The notes under the pieces are model-generated. The model worked only from the letters and a program-made list of their open reading frames with translations, made no database searches and was not told the origin of the DNA. A stretch of 64,000 bases of DNA, taken from Strigops habroptila. Its lineage: Eukaryota; Chordata; Aves; Psittaciformes; Psittacidae. The position numbers and the translations under genes are program-made. Location: contig NC_046358.1 in NCBI RefSeq assembly GCF_004027225.2, positions 4,430,720 to 4,494,719 of the forward strand. The letters are read 5' to 3'. This document shows positions 12,908-26,475 of this stretch, one piece after another (the stretch's first letter is position 1; each line of letters opens with the position of its first letter).

Positions 12908-12934
12908 CTTCTGAGAGGTGTTGCCTCTCAGAAG
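12908..12934. repeat. perfect 11-bp hairpin
   Basis: Arms CTTCTGAGAGG and CCTCTCAGAAG are exact reverse complements around the 5-base loop TGTTG. No terminator or RNA-gene context is visible. Confidence 0.8.
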
Positions 12935-13972
12935 TTTGGAGTTGGTGCTTCTATAATTAACCATGGCACATGAGGGGACTGGTTTTGGCTGTACACATTT
13001 TCCAATGGAGCCAGGAACTTGTGTGACGTGTAAATGGCAATGAAGGAGGAGGAAATAAGTTGACATTAGAAATACATCTGTATCAGTTCCTGTCACTTAA
13101 TTCTAATGCTATAGTGGTAATTTAAAGCTTTTTCTGACTATATCACAGGAAAAGTGTTTTGTCAGGGGAAAACGGGGTTTACTCAATGTAACAGGGCAGG
13201 AAAGCAAAGCTGCCTTTCATCACCGTGCCGATCCTCGATGGAGCGGCTGAGATCTGGCGTCACTCAAGCAGTGAAGGCTTTGCATCGCTTATTTTGAGAC
13301 CTCCAGGAGTACATTTGCTTTTGATTTGTGAATTTTGGAAAGCATTGAGTGAAGCTGGGGGCTTAGCTTAGGAGCTGCTAGCACCATTCTCGCACTGCAG
13401 AGCTTTCTCAGGAAGCTGATATGCAAGAGGGGTAGATGTGCATGTATCGAAGCTTTTTTCCTTTGGCTTATGAGTAAGAGCTGGGATCAGTGACAGGTGA
13501 CAACCATTGAAATCAGTACTAAGGATAATATTACCCTACAAGCACTGAAGTGGGCTTGGGGAGTTTTGCATTCAATTACTAGCTCTGCGCCTAGCCTGCT
13601 TTCTGACAGTGGGAAGTAGCTTGATTCCTGCCTGCCTTTTCCCCCCTGTCTGTATAAGTAAAGCAATTCATCTGGTAAGTTTTCCTCTTGTAGGAAAAGT
13701 TGATAGAAGTATTTTGAGTAGAAACTTTGCGTTTCTTTTCAGAGAAACCCAAAGATGAAGAAATTTTCATTCTGGAGGGTGTATCTTCATTTATTTTCCT
13801 GTTGCTCCTCGTTTCAATTACAAAGCAGGAATGGGGAAGGGAAGCAAAAAAGAAAAGAGGTAATCCAGAACTTCCTTTTCCTCACACGAAAAACTGCCAT
13901 TTAAGAAATGTCTATGCATTTTTTGAATGGCAATCTTCCAATACTTAAATTTGAATTTACATCCTTTCCATG

Positions 13973-14295
13973 CCTAAAGAGGACCTACAAGAAATCTGGA
14001 GAGGGACTTTTTACAAGGGCATGTGGTAACAGGACAAGGGGGAATGGCTTTAACCTGACAGAGAGGAGATTGAGATTAGACATTAGGAAGAAATTCTTCC
14101 CTGTGAGGGTGCTGAGGTGCTGGCACAGGGTGCCCAGAGAAGCTGTGGCTGCCCCATCCCTGGCAGTGTTCAAGGCCAGGTTGGACGGGGCTTGGAGCAA
14201 CCTGCTCTAGTGGAAGGTGTCCCTGCCCATGACAGGGGGTTGGAACTGGATGAGCTTTAAGGTCCCTTCCAACCCAAAATATTCTGTGATTCTAC
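13973..14295 (+). mobile_element. CR1 LINE 3' fragment
   Basis: About 320 bases, ending in the tail ATATTCTGTGATTCTAC. The + frame still reads much of the ORF2 C-terminus without a stop (RLDIRKKFFPVRVLRCWHRV and onward), so this is one of the better preserved copies. Confidence 0.92.
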
Positions 14296-14428
14296 AATTT
14301 TACATTAAAAAGGAAAAAATAATTGAAACCAGTTGAGTTTTAAGCTTGCAGAATCTGAAAAAGGTTATTATTACTCTTGAATGGCCTGACGTGTTTTAAA
14401 CCCTGACCTGAGGTTTCTTGCTTGCATG

Positions 14429-14450
14429 GCTGTGTCTATTTAGACACAGC
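14429..14450. repeat. perfect 9-bp hairpin
   Basis: Arms GCTGTGTCT and AGACACAGC surround the loop ATTT. It is short enough to occur by chance in a window of this size. Confidence 0.6.
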
Positions 14451-15996
14451 AGTTTTGAGAGTTCTTGTGTGAGAGGAGCCTACGCATAGGTCAGCTGCTG
14501 GACAGGCTTGTGCACAGTGAAGATAATGACAAGCTAATGGCTGCTTTGTCCTTTGTAACATGACTTATACTCCTGTTAGCTTCTAACGGATGAGAGCTGC
14601 ATCCTTGGCAGATGTTACATTTGTTGACAGAACTGGCTGATAAGAAACTAGGGACTTAACAGCCTTAGATGTGCTTGTGGGGGATGTTCAGGGCTCTCCT
14701 CTTCGGCAGGAACTGTGATGCAGAGATGACACACAGGCATTTTGCGGCCGATGGCATGGGGGATATAATGGCAGTGCTCTGCCTCTATTTTAGCTTCAGT
14801 GGCCAACATCAGGAGGTCTTGAGCTGAACAGGGGACTACAACCGTTACTTGTCTGAAAAATCAGAGCACAGCACGTGAATGACTGGGCCAACCTCTCAGC
14901 AACATGTGCAAAACCAAATAAATTCCTAAGAAATATGTTTCAGCAACACAAACTTCCATTTTTAATCGTTTGTGGAAGGTTTAGTTTCAAATCCTCCGAT
15001 GCTCACTAGGTGCTAATTTTAAGATGGGCTGTACCATTGGCTTGAAACAGCTTTAACAGGCTGAGTCCCTCCTTGTTGCAGGGCGTGAGCCAGCCCCTGC
15101 GCTCAGGAGGGTAAAGGAAGCTTTTCCTGGGAACTGGCTTTCTTTCATTGCTATTTCTAACTGTTCCTGGCACCTTTCCCTGGTGACTCTTGATGACAGG
15201 ATATTAGAGTTCATGGCTACCCAACCCACTGTTTTCCCATGTATATCAGTCTTGGGCATTCCTGCCTACTGCCCCAGTAGCCCTTGATGATGCTAGAGAC
15301 ACACAGACAGACACCCAGGGCAATACAGGCGATATGTATGTTGAGGCAGAACTTGGCACTGACTCCTTAAACTGACCCGGATCATTTATAACCTTTGTGG
15401 CTGCAAAGTACATCCAAGAGTACATTTTAAGGAGACTAAAAATAGTATCTTCAATTTTAATTTATTTCTCCCACTAGTGTTCAGTCAACAAGAAGGAAAA
15501 GAATCAGTTTGTCCTCTTTTTCCCCATGCTTATGTGTTCAGCTCTCAGAATGGAGCTAGAAGTTTATCACAAGTTATTGGCCTGTTAGTTGAGTTGGCTT
15601 AGTGTGTGGATCACGTTACTGGAAAGTGGGATCACTTGCCAGAACTGCCTTTGCTTTTCCATTTCCCTTTCCATCTCCCAGTTTTGTACGTTATCTGGTA
15701 GCAGCACTGAAGGCTAAGCTCTCATTGAACTGATTGGAACCAGGAGTTGGCATTCCGCTATTCCATCTCCTTCTGCCAAAAGCCAGTGTTCAAAATAAAG
15801 AAATTTATGTTCAGACTACTTACATGAATAAAGTTTATGGTCATTTAAAATACCTGAAGATCCGTACAGAAAAGCTCTGTTTCTTCTAGTGACTTGGTAT
15901 GACCTCGTGGTGGATAAAGTTGACTATATTCAACATCTTCATCTCAGAAAAAGGGGATAAGGGATTGTGGCTTTAAAAAAGGAGTAGTGAGATGGG

Positions 15997-16026
15997 GTTT
16001 TTTGTTTGTTTTTTTGTTTGTTTGGT
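15997..16026. repeat. T-rich TTTG repeat
   Basis: Reads as TTTTTTGTTTGTTTTTTTG and a further TTTG unit. It holds several TGTTTGT words that match the core of forkhead binding sites, but low complexity alone explains them. Confidence 0.8.
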
Positions 16027-16051
16027 TCTTTTGGAGTTTTTTAAAAATATA

Positions 16052-16179
16052 GCTGGGTGGGGCTTTGGGCAACCTGATCTAGTGGAAGGTGTCCCTGCCT
16101 GTGGCAATGGGTTGGAACTGGATGACCTTTAAGGCCCTTCCAACCCAAACCATTCTGTGATTCTATGATGATTCTATGA
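16052..16179 (+). mobile_element. CR1 LINE 3' fragment
   Basis: A 128-base copy from GCTGGGTGGGGCTTTGGGC to a tail with repeated octamers (ATTCTGTGATTCTATGATG, then ATTCTATGA). It directly follows the T-rich repeat at 15997. Confidence 0.9.
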
Positions 16180-17067
16180 CATGAATCATTTGGAAAACTT
16201 CAAACTAGCTAGATGGAAATATAAACCTGAATTCAAATGTTTAGGACTAGCAATATATATCTTTAGGGTTACTGAGTACTTCCAAGTATTAGATGTACAA
16301 AGCTATAAGTGCTGCCTTAGCTTCTTGAGATCTTGCTCTTTCGCTGCATGTTTTTTCTTGATCAGGAATAATGGTAATTGGTGAAAAGTGCAGTGATCTG
16401 ATGTTTCTTCTCCTATGAATAGAAAATCAGTTGTGTGTATCAAGTTTGTGAATCACATTTCTGTATTAGATCATTGTTACAAAAGACAGAAATTGTGCAA
16501 ACCTTTATTTCCAATACCTCCACAGAGACCGCAAATCAAAATCAAGTTGAAACTAAGCAAATAGTTTCAGTGAACAGAAGGGTTATGTATATATTTGTAA
16601 ACACCAAAACATTTACTTTCAGATATTTTAATGCAACACATTTTTGGTTTAGAAACGCCAAAGCTGATCCTTTCAACATTTAACAATGAAAAACACATTT
16701 TCCTTTTAAAATGTGATCCAAGTGCTTTATATAAAGAGGTTTTGGTTTGTTTGGTGTAGTGCTTTGATAGGTTAGGAAATATAAGAAAATAACATTTCAT
16801 CCTAGATTGAAGAAGAACTTTGGGGAGTTGATGTGAAGAAATACCTTTGTCTTGCTTTGTTTCAGAAGCAAAATCTTCCAGTTCAAACTGAAGCAATTCT
16901 TCGCCTCTGTTTTGTTTTAGTTTTGTCACCCAAACCCCAAAATCTGTTGATTTTTTTCTATGTCCTTTCTGATGTTACTGATGCAGAGTAACTTTTCTTG
17001 GGTTTTGCTAGTACAAGATTTATTTGTGCTCCATTGCTGGAAAGCTTGGGGTTTGCCTGGCAGAAGA

Positions 17068-17625
17068 GTCATAGAATCATAGAATAGTAAGGGTTGGAAA
17101 GGACCTTAAGATCATCTAGTTCCAACCCCGCTGCTATGGGCAGGGACACCTCGCGCTACACTATGTGGCCCAAGGCTCTGTCCAACCTGGCCTTGAACAC
17201 CGTCAGGGATGGAGCATTCCAAACTTCCTTGGGCAACCCATTCCAGTGCCTCACCACCCTCACTGTAAAGAACTTCTTCCTTATATCTAGTCTAAACTTC
17301 CCCTCTTTAAGTTTGAACCCATCACCCCTTGTCCTATCACTACAGTCCCTGATGAAGAGTCCTTCTCCAGCACCCTTATAGGCCCCCTTCAGGTACTGGA
17401 AGCTGCTCTGAGATCTCCACGCAGCCTTCTCTTCTCCAGGCGGAACAGCCCCAACTTTCTCAGCCTGTCTTCCTACGGGAGGTGCTTCAGACCCTGATCA
17501 TCCTCGTGGCCCTCCTCTGGACTTGCTCCAACAGCTCCATGTCCTTTTTATGTTGAGAACACCAAAACTGTATGCAATACTCCAAGTGAGGTCTCACGAG
17601 AGCAGAGCAGAGGGGCAGGATAATG
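17068..17625 (-). mobile_element. CR1 LINE, 3' part with ORF2 C-terminus
   Basis: About 558 bases. Left tail TCATAGAATCATAGAATAG; body through TCCATGTCCTTTTTATG to TCTCACGAGAGCAGAGC at the 5' truncation. It is similar in extent to the copies at 4786 and 12052. The open frame at 17094-17381 on the + strand is an antisense read of this repeat. Confidence 0.92.
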
Positions 17626-18858
17626 CCCATTAGCACATTACTCTGGCTTCTGCTGATGAGTTGCTTTTGTCACTTGTAGTTGCAGGTAGCCTGTTTGCTG
17701 GAGCTTTTCTTGTTCCTGTTATCCCATCCACCTCTGAGTTACTGGATACTCTCAGCTGCAAGTCAAAGCGTGAGTGCTTATAGTTATCATTAAGTGTTTT
17801 CTTTGCTAATTCTCTTTTATTGTGTCCCAGTAACTTGCAGCTGAGGATTAAAATAACTGCCCTCAGCCCCAGCAGAAGGCTCTGTTTGGAACCTCTGAAG
17901 GTTGTTGTTTATATTTTGCCTTTCTTACTGTATCCCTCATACGATGCTTTCCCCAGTGAGCAGCTTCCTCCTCCCCATCCCCAGTGATGCTATTACTGAG
18001 GAATGTTGGACAGATACCATTATACACATAGTGGAGGTGCCCCCTGATTTGGGGTTTGAGCTTGATTTCAAGAGGAGGAGATGCAGGAAGGGAATGTTGT
18101 TTTTAGTAGGGACCCAGGCTGTAGTGCTCTGCAGAACTGTTTTAGTGTGCTCGTCAGGCAGGGAGGTCTGTGGGTGCAGGGAGGGCTCAGGGAGCTTTTC
18201 AACTGTTTCCATGCACTGCTCAGGGCTGCTGTCCCAGGCACGTACTGCATTAATGCTTCTGGGAAAGACATTCTGGGAATAATCAATCAGCATTGCTCTG
18301 GGTTTCTTCTCCATCGGAGCTGCTCTGTCGTGTCTTTCAGTGCTGCTCATTTTGGTTTTAACGTCTGAATGAGGGGTCTATTTATACCAGGCAGAAGAGT
18401 TTGGTCTTGCAATGGGCTCAGACATCTGTCCTGTTTTCTCTAAAGCACTTGAATGGGTGTTTAAGGCTGTAGGTCCTGGAGAAGCCAGTGGTGGTGGGGC
18501 TTTGCTGAGGTGTGCTCTGAATGTCTCAACATTTTCCTAGATCAGGATTAAGTTGTCCCCTTGGATCTTTGCTGTCACCTCTGATCTGGAGCACTCCTTA
18601 TCTCAGAAAAGACCTCCATGCTTTAGCTTTACACGAGTGCCCTCTCACTGAGCTGTTCCTTTCCCCATCATCTTCTATCTTTCTTCTTTCCTCTGCCTCC
18701 ATATTCTTGGATGCAATTCAGTCCTGCCACAGTCACTGCCTGTTGTCTTGTTTTTACTGAGGCAATGTTGCAAAGGGCTTTTGCCAAAAGGGCATGTTGG
18801 GGAGGGAGAGGCTGTAAAGAAGATTTATGTGATCAATACGGTCTTTATATGTGTAAGA

Positions 18859-18876
18859 TTTTTTTTTGGGGGGGGG
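18859..18876. repeat. T9G9 homopolymer junction
   Basis: Nine T are followed immediately by nine G. Such runs are prone to length error in sequencing and assembly. Confidence 0.85.
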
Positions 18877-18924
18877 AAAGCTGGTTTGATATAAAAGCTA
18901 GAGAGAACTTTGCCTTCCCTCTGA

Positions 18925-18985
18925 GTGAATCAGTGAGCAAACTGGGATTGAAACCAGAAGTACCTGGAACCCAGGTCTGAGCTTA
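18925..18985. repeat. possible MIR-like SINE relic
   Basis: The words CTGGGATTGAAACCAG and GGAACCCAGGTCTGAGC resemble the minus-strand tRNA-derived head of MIR ('gctgggattcgaacccaggtctg'). The resemblance is by eye only. Confidence 0.3.
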
Positions 18986-19478
18986 CACTTCCAACTTCAG
19001 CAAATTGTTGTAATATTGATGTAGTTGGCTGGAAAGGGCACAACCTGTATGGCAAAGACATAGAGGCAAAGAGGACACAACCTGGTCTTCTGGCACTAGA
19101 ATCTGCCCTTCACAGCAGTGGTGGGAGTTGCATGCTATGAATTAATCACCTTGAGGCACTTCAGCCAATCCCTTCTGATGTTCTGTGCCATTGCTCACAA
19201 AGGAGCAAAGGACTGTACTTACTTTTCTCTGGAGTTCAACTGGAGGTGATGCTATATTCCAGGGAGGTAGTTCTTTACCTCCCTTAATGAGTAACTTTAT
19301 ACTGTGCTGTCTCCTACAATAACAGCTGTCACTACTAGAAGGAAAAGAAGCTCTCTGCCAAGGCAGTGAGGCTGTATAAATTGTTAAAAGATGAGGGAAG
19401 GCACAGACAGGGAGCTGAGATTACAGCAAGAGCCATAAGAATTCCCAAGCTCCAAAGAGTGCTCCTGGTTTTAGCATT

Positions 19479-19526
19479 TCATAGAATCACAGAATGGTTT
19501 AGGGTTGGAAGGGACCTTACAGGACA
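19479..19526 (-). mobile_element. CR1 3' tail fragment
   Basis: Only about 48 bases remain: TCATAGAATCACAGAATGG and then GGGTTGGAAGGGACCTTAC. Confidence 0.85.
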
Positions 19527-22291
19527 TTTCATGCATCCCCAGGCAGTGTTTAACATTTCTAGTCATGGTGAATGCGAGCAAGCATCCCAACTGGATAGTA
19601 TATCAGTACTGTGATGATGAGGAAGGTTGGACTATGTGTTGTGTTTGCTGTACAGTGTTGTATCATGAATGATGTTTATGGCTGAGATCCTCAAATGCTG
19701 ACACAGCATCAAGTAAGGTAGGAAAGGGCCATTGTGACCTCTTTTCTCATACTAGACACAGGGTTTTTTTGAATTAAGTCTGGTTTCAGTCAGAGCATTA
19801 TAATGCAGCAATTTGCCATACATTTCTTTCTTCTATTCATGATCCTACTTCCCTGTATATCTGCAGTTATATAATGTCTGTATGGCAGCTCCAACAATTG
19901 TTTGGGAGGAAGCTGAACGCTAAGAAGCTCTATGAGCATCCTTTCAGTTCTCTGTCACATAACTTCATCCTCTACCATTTGTGTTTTGAATGCCAGTGGC
20001 CTGTAGCTCATCTGTGAATTGAAGATGCTCACGGACCAGGTTTGTGTGTTTTTTAGCTCTTGTCCATAGCTTTCTTAGTTCATGGTTTTTCTTTAGTCTT
20101 TCCTCAAACACTGAACCTCTGCCAAAGTAAGACCACCCCAATCTCTACCAACATCAGTAGTACAGGGCAGGAGAGTAGAACATAGTATCATGAATAAACC
20201 TGCCCGAAGCACCACGAACGAAATCTGGATGTCACTGAAGTTAGCGGTAATGCTCCCACCCACTTCCATGGCTCTAGAAGTTTATTCCCTTACTGATGAA
20301 GAACTATTTCCCCTTGTGAATGTAAGGATTGATGGATCATTTGTTCTTAGCTGACCTTTTCTCCCACAGACCATGTGAAGCCTGGGGATGTGTGTGCATG
20401 TCCATTAATCATGACATTGGTAGGTTTTGTCTGGCCAAAACGCAGCTCTAGGAATTGAGACTGTTACCTGTATGTGGCTAGTAAATATGGAGAGTTCCTG
20501 CAATAGGAGGTGGACCTAGGTGAGAGCATACACAGCACCGAGAAATAAAAAAGAAAGTCACAGTAAGCTTTGTGGACTGTCCCTAGCACCTTCCCAATGG
20601 AGAAAGCAGCCCCAGGGAGACCTGGGAACATACTTTCATTGTCGGAAGGTAGCTGCAGATCTTGCTTTGCTCTCTGCCTTTATTCTTTACCGTTGGAAAA
20701 GCTCCTTCTCTCCGCACTCTGTGAAGTCGGGGGGGTAACTGCCCCAGCTGGTCCTCCTGTGCACTGCAGAGGTTTGCAGAGTCTCAGTGATGCCCGTTGC
20801 CTGGATACAGGGCAGCCCTGCATCCCAGTTCCCTATCCAGCCTTTGGAAGCAGGGTGCTGTGGGGGGAGAGGTGCGGGAATTAAGCCTTGTCTCAGATGC
20901 AGGAGCATTGAGTCCACCTGATACAGCTTGTGAGCTCAGAGTTTCCTTTTACTTTGCCATCGTTATTATTATTTATCATTATTATTGATAGGAGCAAAAT
21001 GCAACCCAGCTGCTCAGTGCAGAGATCTGAGGGCTCCTGCCGGGTGAAGCGCTTCATGCCACTTAGAAAACCAGCCATTGTGCTGTCTCTTGAATAAGCA
21101 TTTTATTTCACATGCTTGTTCGGAGCCTCCTGTGGTTGCTCACGCTACAACTGCTGACAAGTAGCCTTCCTGGCAACATGGCATCGGAGCTTATGAGCTG
21201 CCTTTCCTCTGGCTGAGGCCCTGGGAGAACAATATGAAGAAGACAGTGACTGCTGAATATTTAAAGTATTTCCTCTTAAACATGAAAATGCTTTTTGCAC
21301 TTCATACACATCAGTGGTTGGTGACAGTGATTGGCCAAGTCATGCATTATTCCTGTGTTAAGGCAGGACTATGCAAACTGTACTGCAAGAGCTTCCTCCT
21401 TGCCTTGGCTGAGCACATGAAAGCTCATCGTTAACAGGATGCCCTGTTGTATGGCACATGTCTACAAACTTTACCAAATAGGATCATTCTTAAGCTCAGT
21501 TACTTTAAATTTGGGCCAGTTCATGTTGTAATAGTATGGGTTTTGCTGTATACGTCTGTGGAGCATTGTGCTGTTTCAAGCGGCACTTTGGTACTGCGTC
21601 GGTGAGCATTAGTAAAGTAACAGTAATTAACCTTTAGATTGAGATAGCGTGCAACATCTCTAATAATGAACCAGGGTCCTTTTATTTGAAGCACTGTAAA
21701 TATGTGTGACAGAAATACTCTCTGATCTATGAACATGTACGTTTAGTGTAAGATGAGAAAACAAATTAGTATAATGCAGTAGGAGGGCAAGGCTGAGCAA
21801 GGCTATATGGAAGTCAATCACCATTCTATGGACCATCCTAGCCACTGGGTTTGGTCTTAGATAGGTTCCATGTTGGGCTTCTAAAAACACATTTTCATAT
21901 TCTCCGTGGCATGGAGTTGAACAACAGACGAAGTTTGTTCTACATTGGAGGAGGACAGCATCTAACTTTGAGCTAATATTAGAAACAAAGCTGTTGGAAG
22001 GCTGAAAACCTGAAGGGTTTCAAGACAGACAGTAGGAGGTCAGGAAACTTTGAGCAATTTTTCCTAGGTCTTTAGAAAATATTTATGAAGGTATTTGCAT
22101 CTCTGCAAAATGAGGGCAAAGAGATCAATGACACAAGCATATTGTTCTGATGTTGTAGTTCCCACTTTGTATCTTTGTTTACGCATGTATGAAGAATGGC
22201 AGAGGATGAAAGATGCAGCTCACTGAGACTCCTTGTGAGAGGTGACTGTTGAAAGGCTGGGCTGAAGGTTAGCATCTCCTTTGTCTTGGCT

Positions 22292-22342
22292 TTGTGTGTG
22301 TATGTGTATAAATATACATATATACATACATATATATGTATG
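22292..22342. repeat. TG/TA compound microsatellite
   Basis: A TG-rich stretch passes into an ATAC/ATAT stretch (ATACATATATACATACATAT). The alternating purine-pyrimidine tract is a likely length polymorphism. Confidence 0.85.
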
Positions 22343-23330
22343 AAAATATGCACACAAAGCCACTGATTGTCAGCAAATAACACTATTCACAGAAGCTTAG
22401 TACCTGCTGTAAGCAGGAAAGACAAGCCCTTCTCTCTCCAGCTGATGGCAAAGTTAGGCATAAAATTGCTATAGATTGGTACTGGGATTTTGTCATATAA
22501 ATCGTTTATTCCTCTCTTTCTGTCTTCATAAATAAACCTATTAGGTGCTTTACCAGCTCATTTGTTTAGGTCAATCAAGTACATGCTAAGTAAGGGTATC
22601 AGTAAATGTCTTAATCAGATTTTAGTGTTAATATCCCTCTGACCTGTTGGATTAAGCACTTCACACCATATAATTGTTCCTATTTAAAAGTCAAAACACA
22701 CCCTTTAATCTTCCCTGATTTATTTAGTTTTTATTTATTTTCTTTATATAGAGAGTAGGCAAAAGGGCTGCATAATTTCTGGAGTGCAAGAATGGATGGG
22801 AGGAGTGAGTGTGCACTCTGGTTCCTGCTAAAGTGTAGAGTAACTCATTTGGGGACCATATTAGCATGGAGGAGCTTTAAAAGACAGTGACCAGAATGGA
22901 GGTTGAGATTCTTACCTCTGTAGGCAGATCTGCATGAATGATAAGGTGGGATTGAACATCGGCTTTATTGAGAGTAAGGAATCATCGCTACTCAACTACT
23001 TCTTTACTGGGAAGTAAAATAACATAGCTCACAATGCACAGGAGGACAGACAGTTACAGAACTGCAACAAATTCTGATTGAAAAAACTATTTGAAATAGT
23101 TTTACACCAGAATTAGCTGTGCCAAAACACCTCATCTTCTAGCCAACTTATGGTGATAAGTGGTGTGATAGGAATTGAATTGGACATGTGCAGTATTGAA
23201 GGTTTTGAGCATTTGAGGGGTATTTTTCCTCAGCACATACAACAGATAGATCCAAAGTCTATAAATATCTTGAAGTCTAGTCTCAGATCTTTATTTAGTG
23301 AATCCACAGGTACGGTATTTGCTGAAGAGC

Positions 23331-23370
23331 TATTAAGGTCCTTTCCAATCCTAACTGTTCTATGATTCTG
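23331..23370 (+). mobile_element. CR1 3' tail fragment
   Basis: The last 40 bases of a CR1 copy: TTAAGGTCCTTTCCAATCC and then the tail TGTTCTATGATTCTG. Confidence 0.8.
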
Positions 23371-26370
23371 TAAGAGTTTAGCAGTGTATTGAGCTTCAAA
23401 TTCTTTGGGAAACTAAAAATACGGAGCAGGCCAAAAAGCAGCACCGCAAGAGGCATAATTGTTTTTGTAAGGTTAAACAATTAACTCCTCTTTCAGTGCC
23501 ATCCAAACTTCAAAACTTGAACTAATGAAAGAAAAATGGTACCAGATTAGTGACTCTGATGTCCCTCCAGCTCTGGGACATCAAAGATGTGTAAGCCTTC
23601 ATTTTCTATGGCTTCACTGAAAATGCTCTCCTATCCTTTGGGGTGATGGGGAAGGGATGGGATGTTACAGCTGTGTTTGGGCACAGCCACAGTGTATTTT
23701 GCTGGTCTTTCATAACATTACAGAATCTTCTTTTGCCCATTATTGATTTTTGTTATAGTTGTTGTTGTTCTTTTAAAACTATTTGCCTGGAAAACAGAAG
23801 TTCTTGGTTTCCTTCAGAGCGATTTATGCGATGTTGATGATGAGTTAAGGTAGTGGAGATGTCATATACGTACATTTGGAGTTGGGTTAACTGTTAAAAT
23901 TTTTAAATGAGCATTGACAGTGTATCAGCCTACCAGAACCAAACCCACCCTCAAATTAGAGGACAATAATTAAGATTGAATGCTAAATTTAGATTTAACT
24001 GTAATTTACAGGAGTGTTTGTATAAAGAAGAGCCAGCAAAAGGAATCTTGCCCCTGATGAACGCCAGGAAAAAGACTCTTTACATATTATGGCCACATAG
24101 CAGCCAACTCCAGAGACGACTTGCTGGAAGTGACATGTCTGATTTATTGCCCACTGCAGCTTTGAGAGTGTTTGCAAGCTGAAGTATCTGTTATGGTTAG
24201 GATTATTATAATGGTGTTTATTTTATTTTAGAGAAAGAAAATAAATAGGTTTTTTGTGGCTTCTGGATGTGGACGACTTCTGTGGTTACTCTTTGATCTT
24301 ATGCAATGCCAGCCAGGGAAAGTGCAAGTGTTGCTTGCACCTTCCCTTGCAAAGGAGCTGAGGCTAGTTAATGGGAGGAGAACCGCAACACTTACCCCAT
24401 TGCAGTATGACAGCAGAGGGACTGTTACCCTGGGGGAATTTCTGAGCAGGTAGAGAGAATCCATGCTCCCTGTAAAGGTTTTCTGCTGTTCCTGGTGTAT
24501 CAGTAGGTCTGCAGCTGGTTTTGGTTCTGCCTTTTAAAAACATAGACATGTCAGTGCATTGTACTTGGGAGAGTATCTCTCAATGCACAGTTGGAGCGCT
24601 CTGTGGAAGATGCTAAAATATAGCTAGGTAGTTGTTTTATATACTATTAACTCCATTACTATCTTTCACCCTAAGTTCCCAAAATGCTTCCTAACCTGTA
24701 CACAGTGAAACTGCAAGTGGCCTTTTGAGTAGAGACATAAACAAGCCACTGATGCCTTTCACTGAAAAACATTGCTTTCCAGACTTGAAAGACTAGGAAC
24801 TTTAATCTGTGTAAAACACTGCACCACCTTGAAGTTAGGGCTATGCAGAAAAGGGGTGTTCTCTTCCATCTATCTCATGAAGCAGATGTTAGGTTTTGAA
24901 ACTATAGGGAGATTCTCTCCTGTTACGGTCCAAAAATGTAAACCCTGCTTTAGTTTTAAGTAAAGAAACAAATAAAAAAGATAGAGTTCTCTACCACTAC
25001 AAGATGCCTTCTCCAAGAACCACCTTGGTTTGTCCTGGTGAAATTTTTAGGTCAATAGCTTAGCAACCAGGTTACTTGTGTTCCCTGTTGAGAACTGAGA
25101 AGACCAAGAATGTCAGCCTGAATCTTCTATGTCCCAGGTTGATGCCCTTGAAATTGAAACTTTCTCTATTGTTTTGATGAAAAGTTCAATCCTGGTTTCA
25201 CAGAAATATCACAAAATGCTTGGTTTTGAGTTTTAAAACAAAACAAAGCATCAATTCTCTCTCCCTAAACTGAAAGAAATTCTCAGCTGGCAGATTCATC
25301 TGGAAGATGCAATAAACTCTCAGGAAGTCCCTGATATTCCATCGTGCAGAATGATAGGAGATAGATGATTAGCCCCCCCAAACTCAACACCACGAGAAAT
25401 GCTGTCCAGATAGTTGCATTTGCAGAAGGTTAGAGATCTATTTTGTGTAATATCAGAAATGAAGCAGCTCTTTGTACATCAGTAGTTCATATATCAGCAT
25501 CCCTAGATAAGATTCCACTGTGCAAAATCCCACTTGCACACAGTTGGTACTGGAAGGCAGCCTCTTTGTAGCTAAGTAGAAAAGTGAAGCTTTAAAGGTG
25601 AGTTGGGCAGCAGAATACAAAAAGAGATTTCAAGAAGGTACAAAGTACATCTCAGAGTTCATGTTTCCAGCTCCTGGCTAAGCTGTCTTTCAAAAAAAAA
25701 ATTGCAGTTCAAGCCTTTTTCTGTCATTTCTGTTTGTGCTGAGGAAAAAAACCTAGTGAAACCAAATTCCTTCAGATAAGATCCATTTCTTTATGCCCCC
25801 TATATTGCCAACATATAGACTTGCGTTTTGCACAGCCCTGGGTAAAATTAACTGGCTATCCAGCAGAACCTGGGAACATCCTTGCTAGGTTGACTAATAA
25901 TGAAGAAAAGATGAACTATAAACTGTCTGTTCACTGTTCTTGGCTGATCCCTTCCTGTTCTCTATTTTAATAGCTTCTCAGCCTGCTGGCAAGATGTTGA
26001 AGCAGCACCAGCCATCCAGTTAAAATATGGAGTAGCCAGAAGTTTCAACTCAGATTTCCTCGAACACTTACTGGACACTCATTCCAATTCCTATAAAAAT
26101 GTCTGGGCGAGTTGTTGCTTAGTGTTTCGCCTCATTTTGTAGCTGCTACTTTACAACACTCTGATTTTAAAATGTAATTTTACAAGCGTTACTTTTACTG
26201 ACTAAATTTTCTTTTTCATTGTTCATTTTTAAATGCCAAGAGTATGAGCAGGGTGGAGAGGGGACGAGTATTGTGATGGGTAATACAGAGTTCTGGTTAT
26301 TCATGGTTCTGCTGCTGTTAAATATGTTTCCACTGCTTTGGATGATTGTAAAAATTAGTATATCACAAAT

Positions 26371-26475
26371 ATAGAAGCATAGAATCATAGAATGGGGAGG
26401 GTTGGAAAGGACCTTAAAGATCATCCAGTTCCAACCCCCTGTCATGGGCAGCAATACCTTCCACTAGACAAGGTT
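26371..26475 (-). mobile_element. CR1 LINE 3' fragment
   Basis: About 105 bases. Tail AGCATAGAATCATAGAATGG, body through CATCCAGTTCCAACCCCCTG, breaking off after CACTAGACAAGGTT. Confidence 0.9.

Noticed and set aside
13741..13858. Exon-like segment after TGCGTTTCTTTTCAG
   Set aside because: The acceptor is good, but the only donor (GAG|GTAATC) is weak and the interior is AG-rich without coding signal.
17902..18368. Overlapping 126- and 137-codon open frames on opposite strands
   Set aside because: Neither shows a domain or codon bias. Opposite-strand frames of this size arise from a shared lack of stops in GC-richer sequence.
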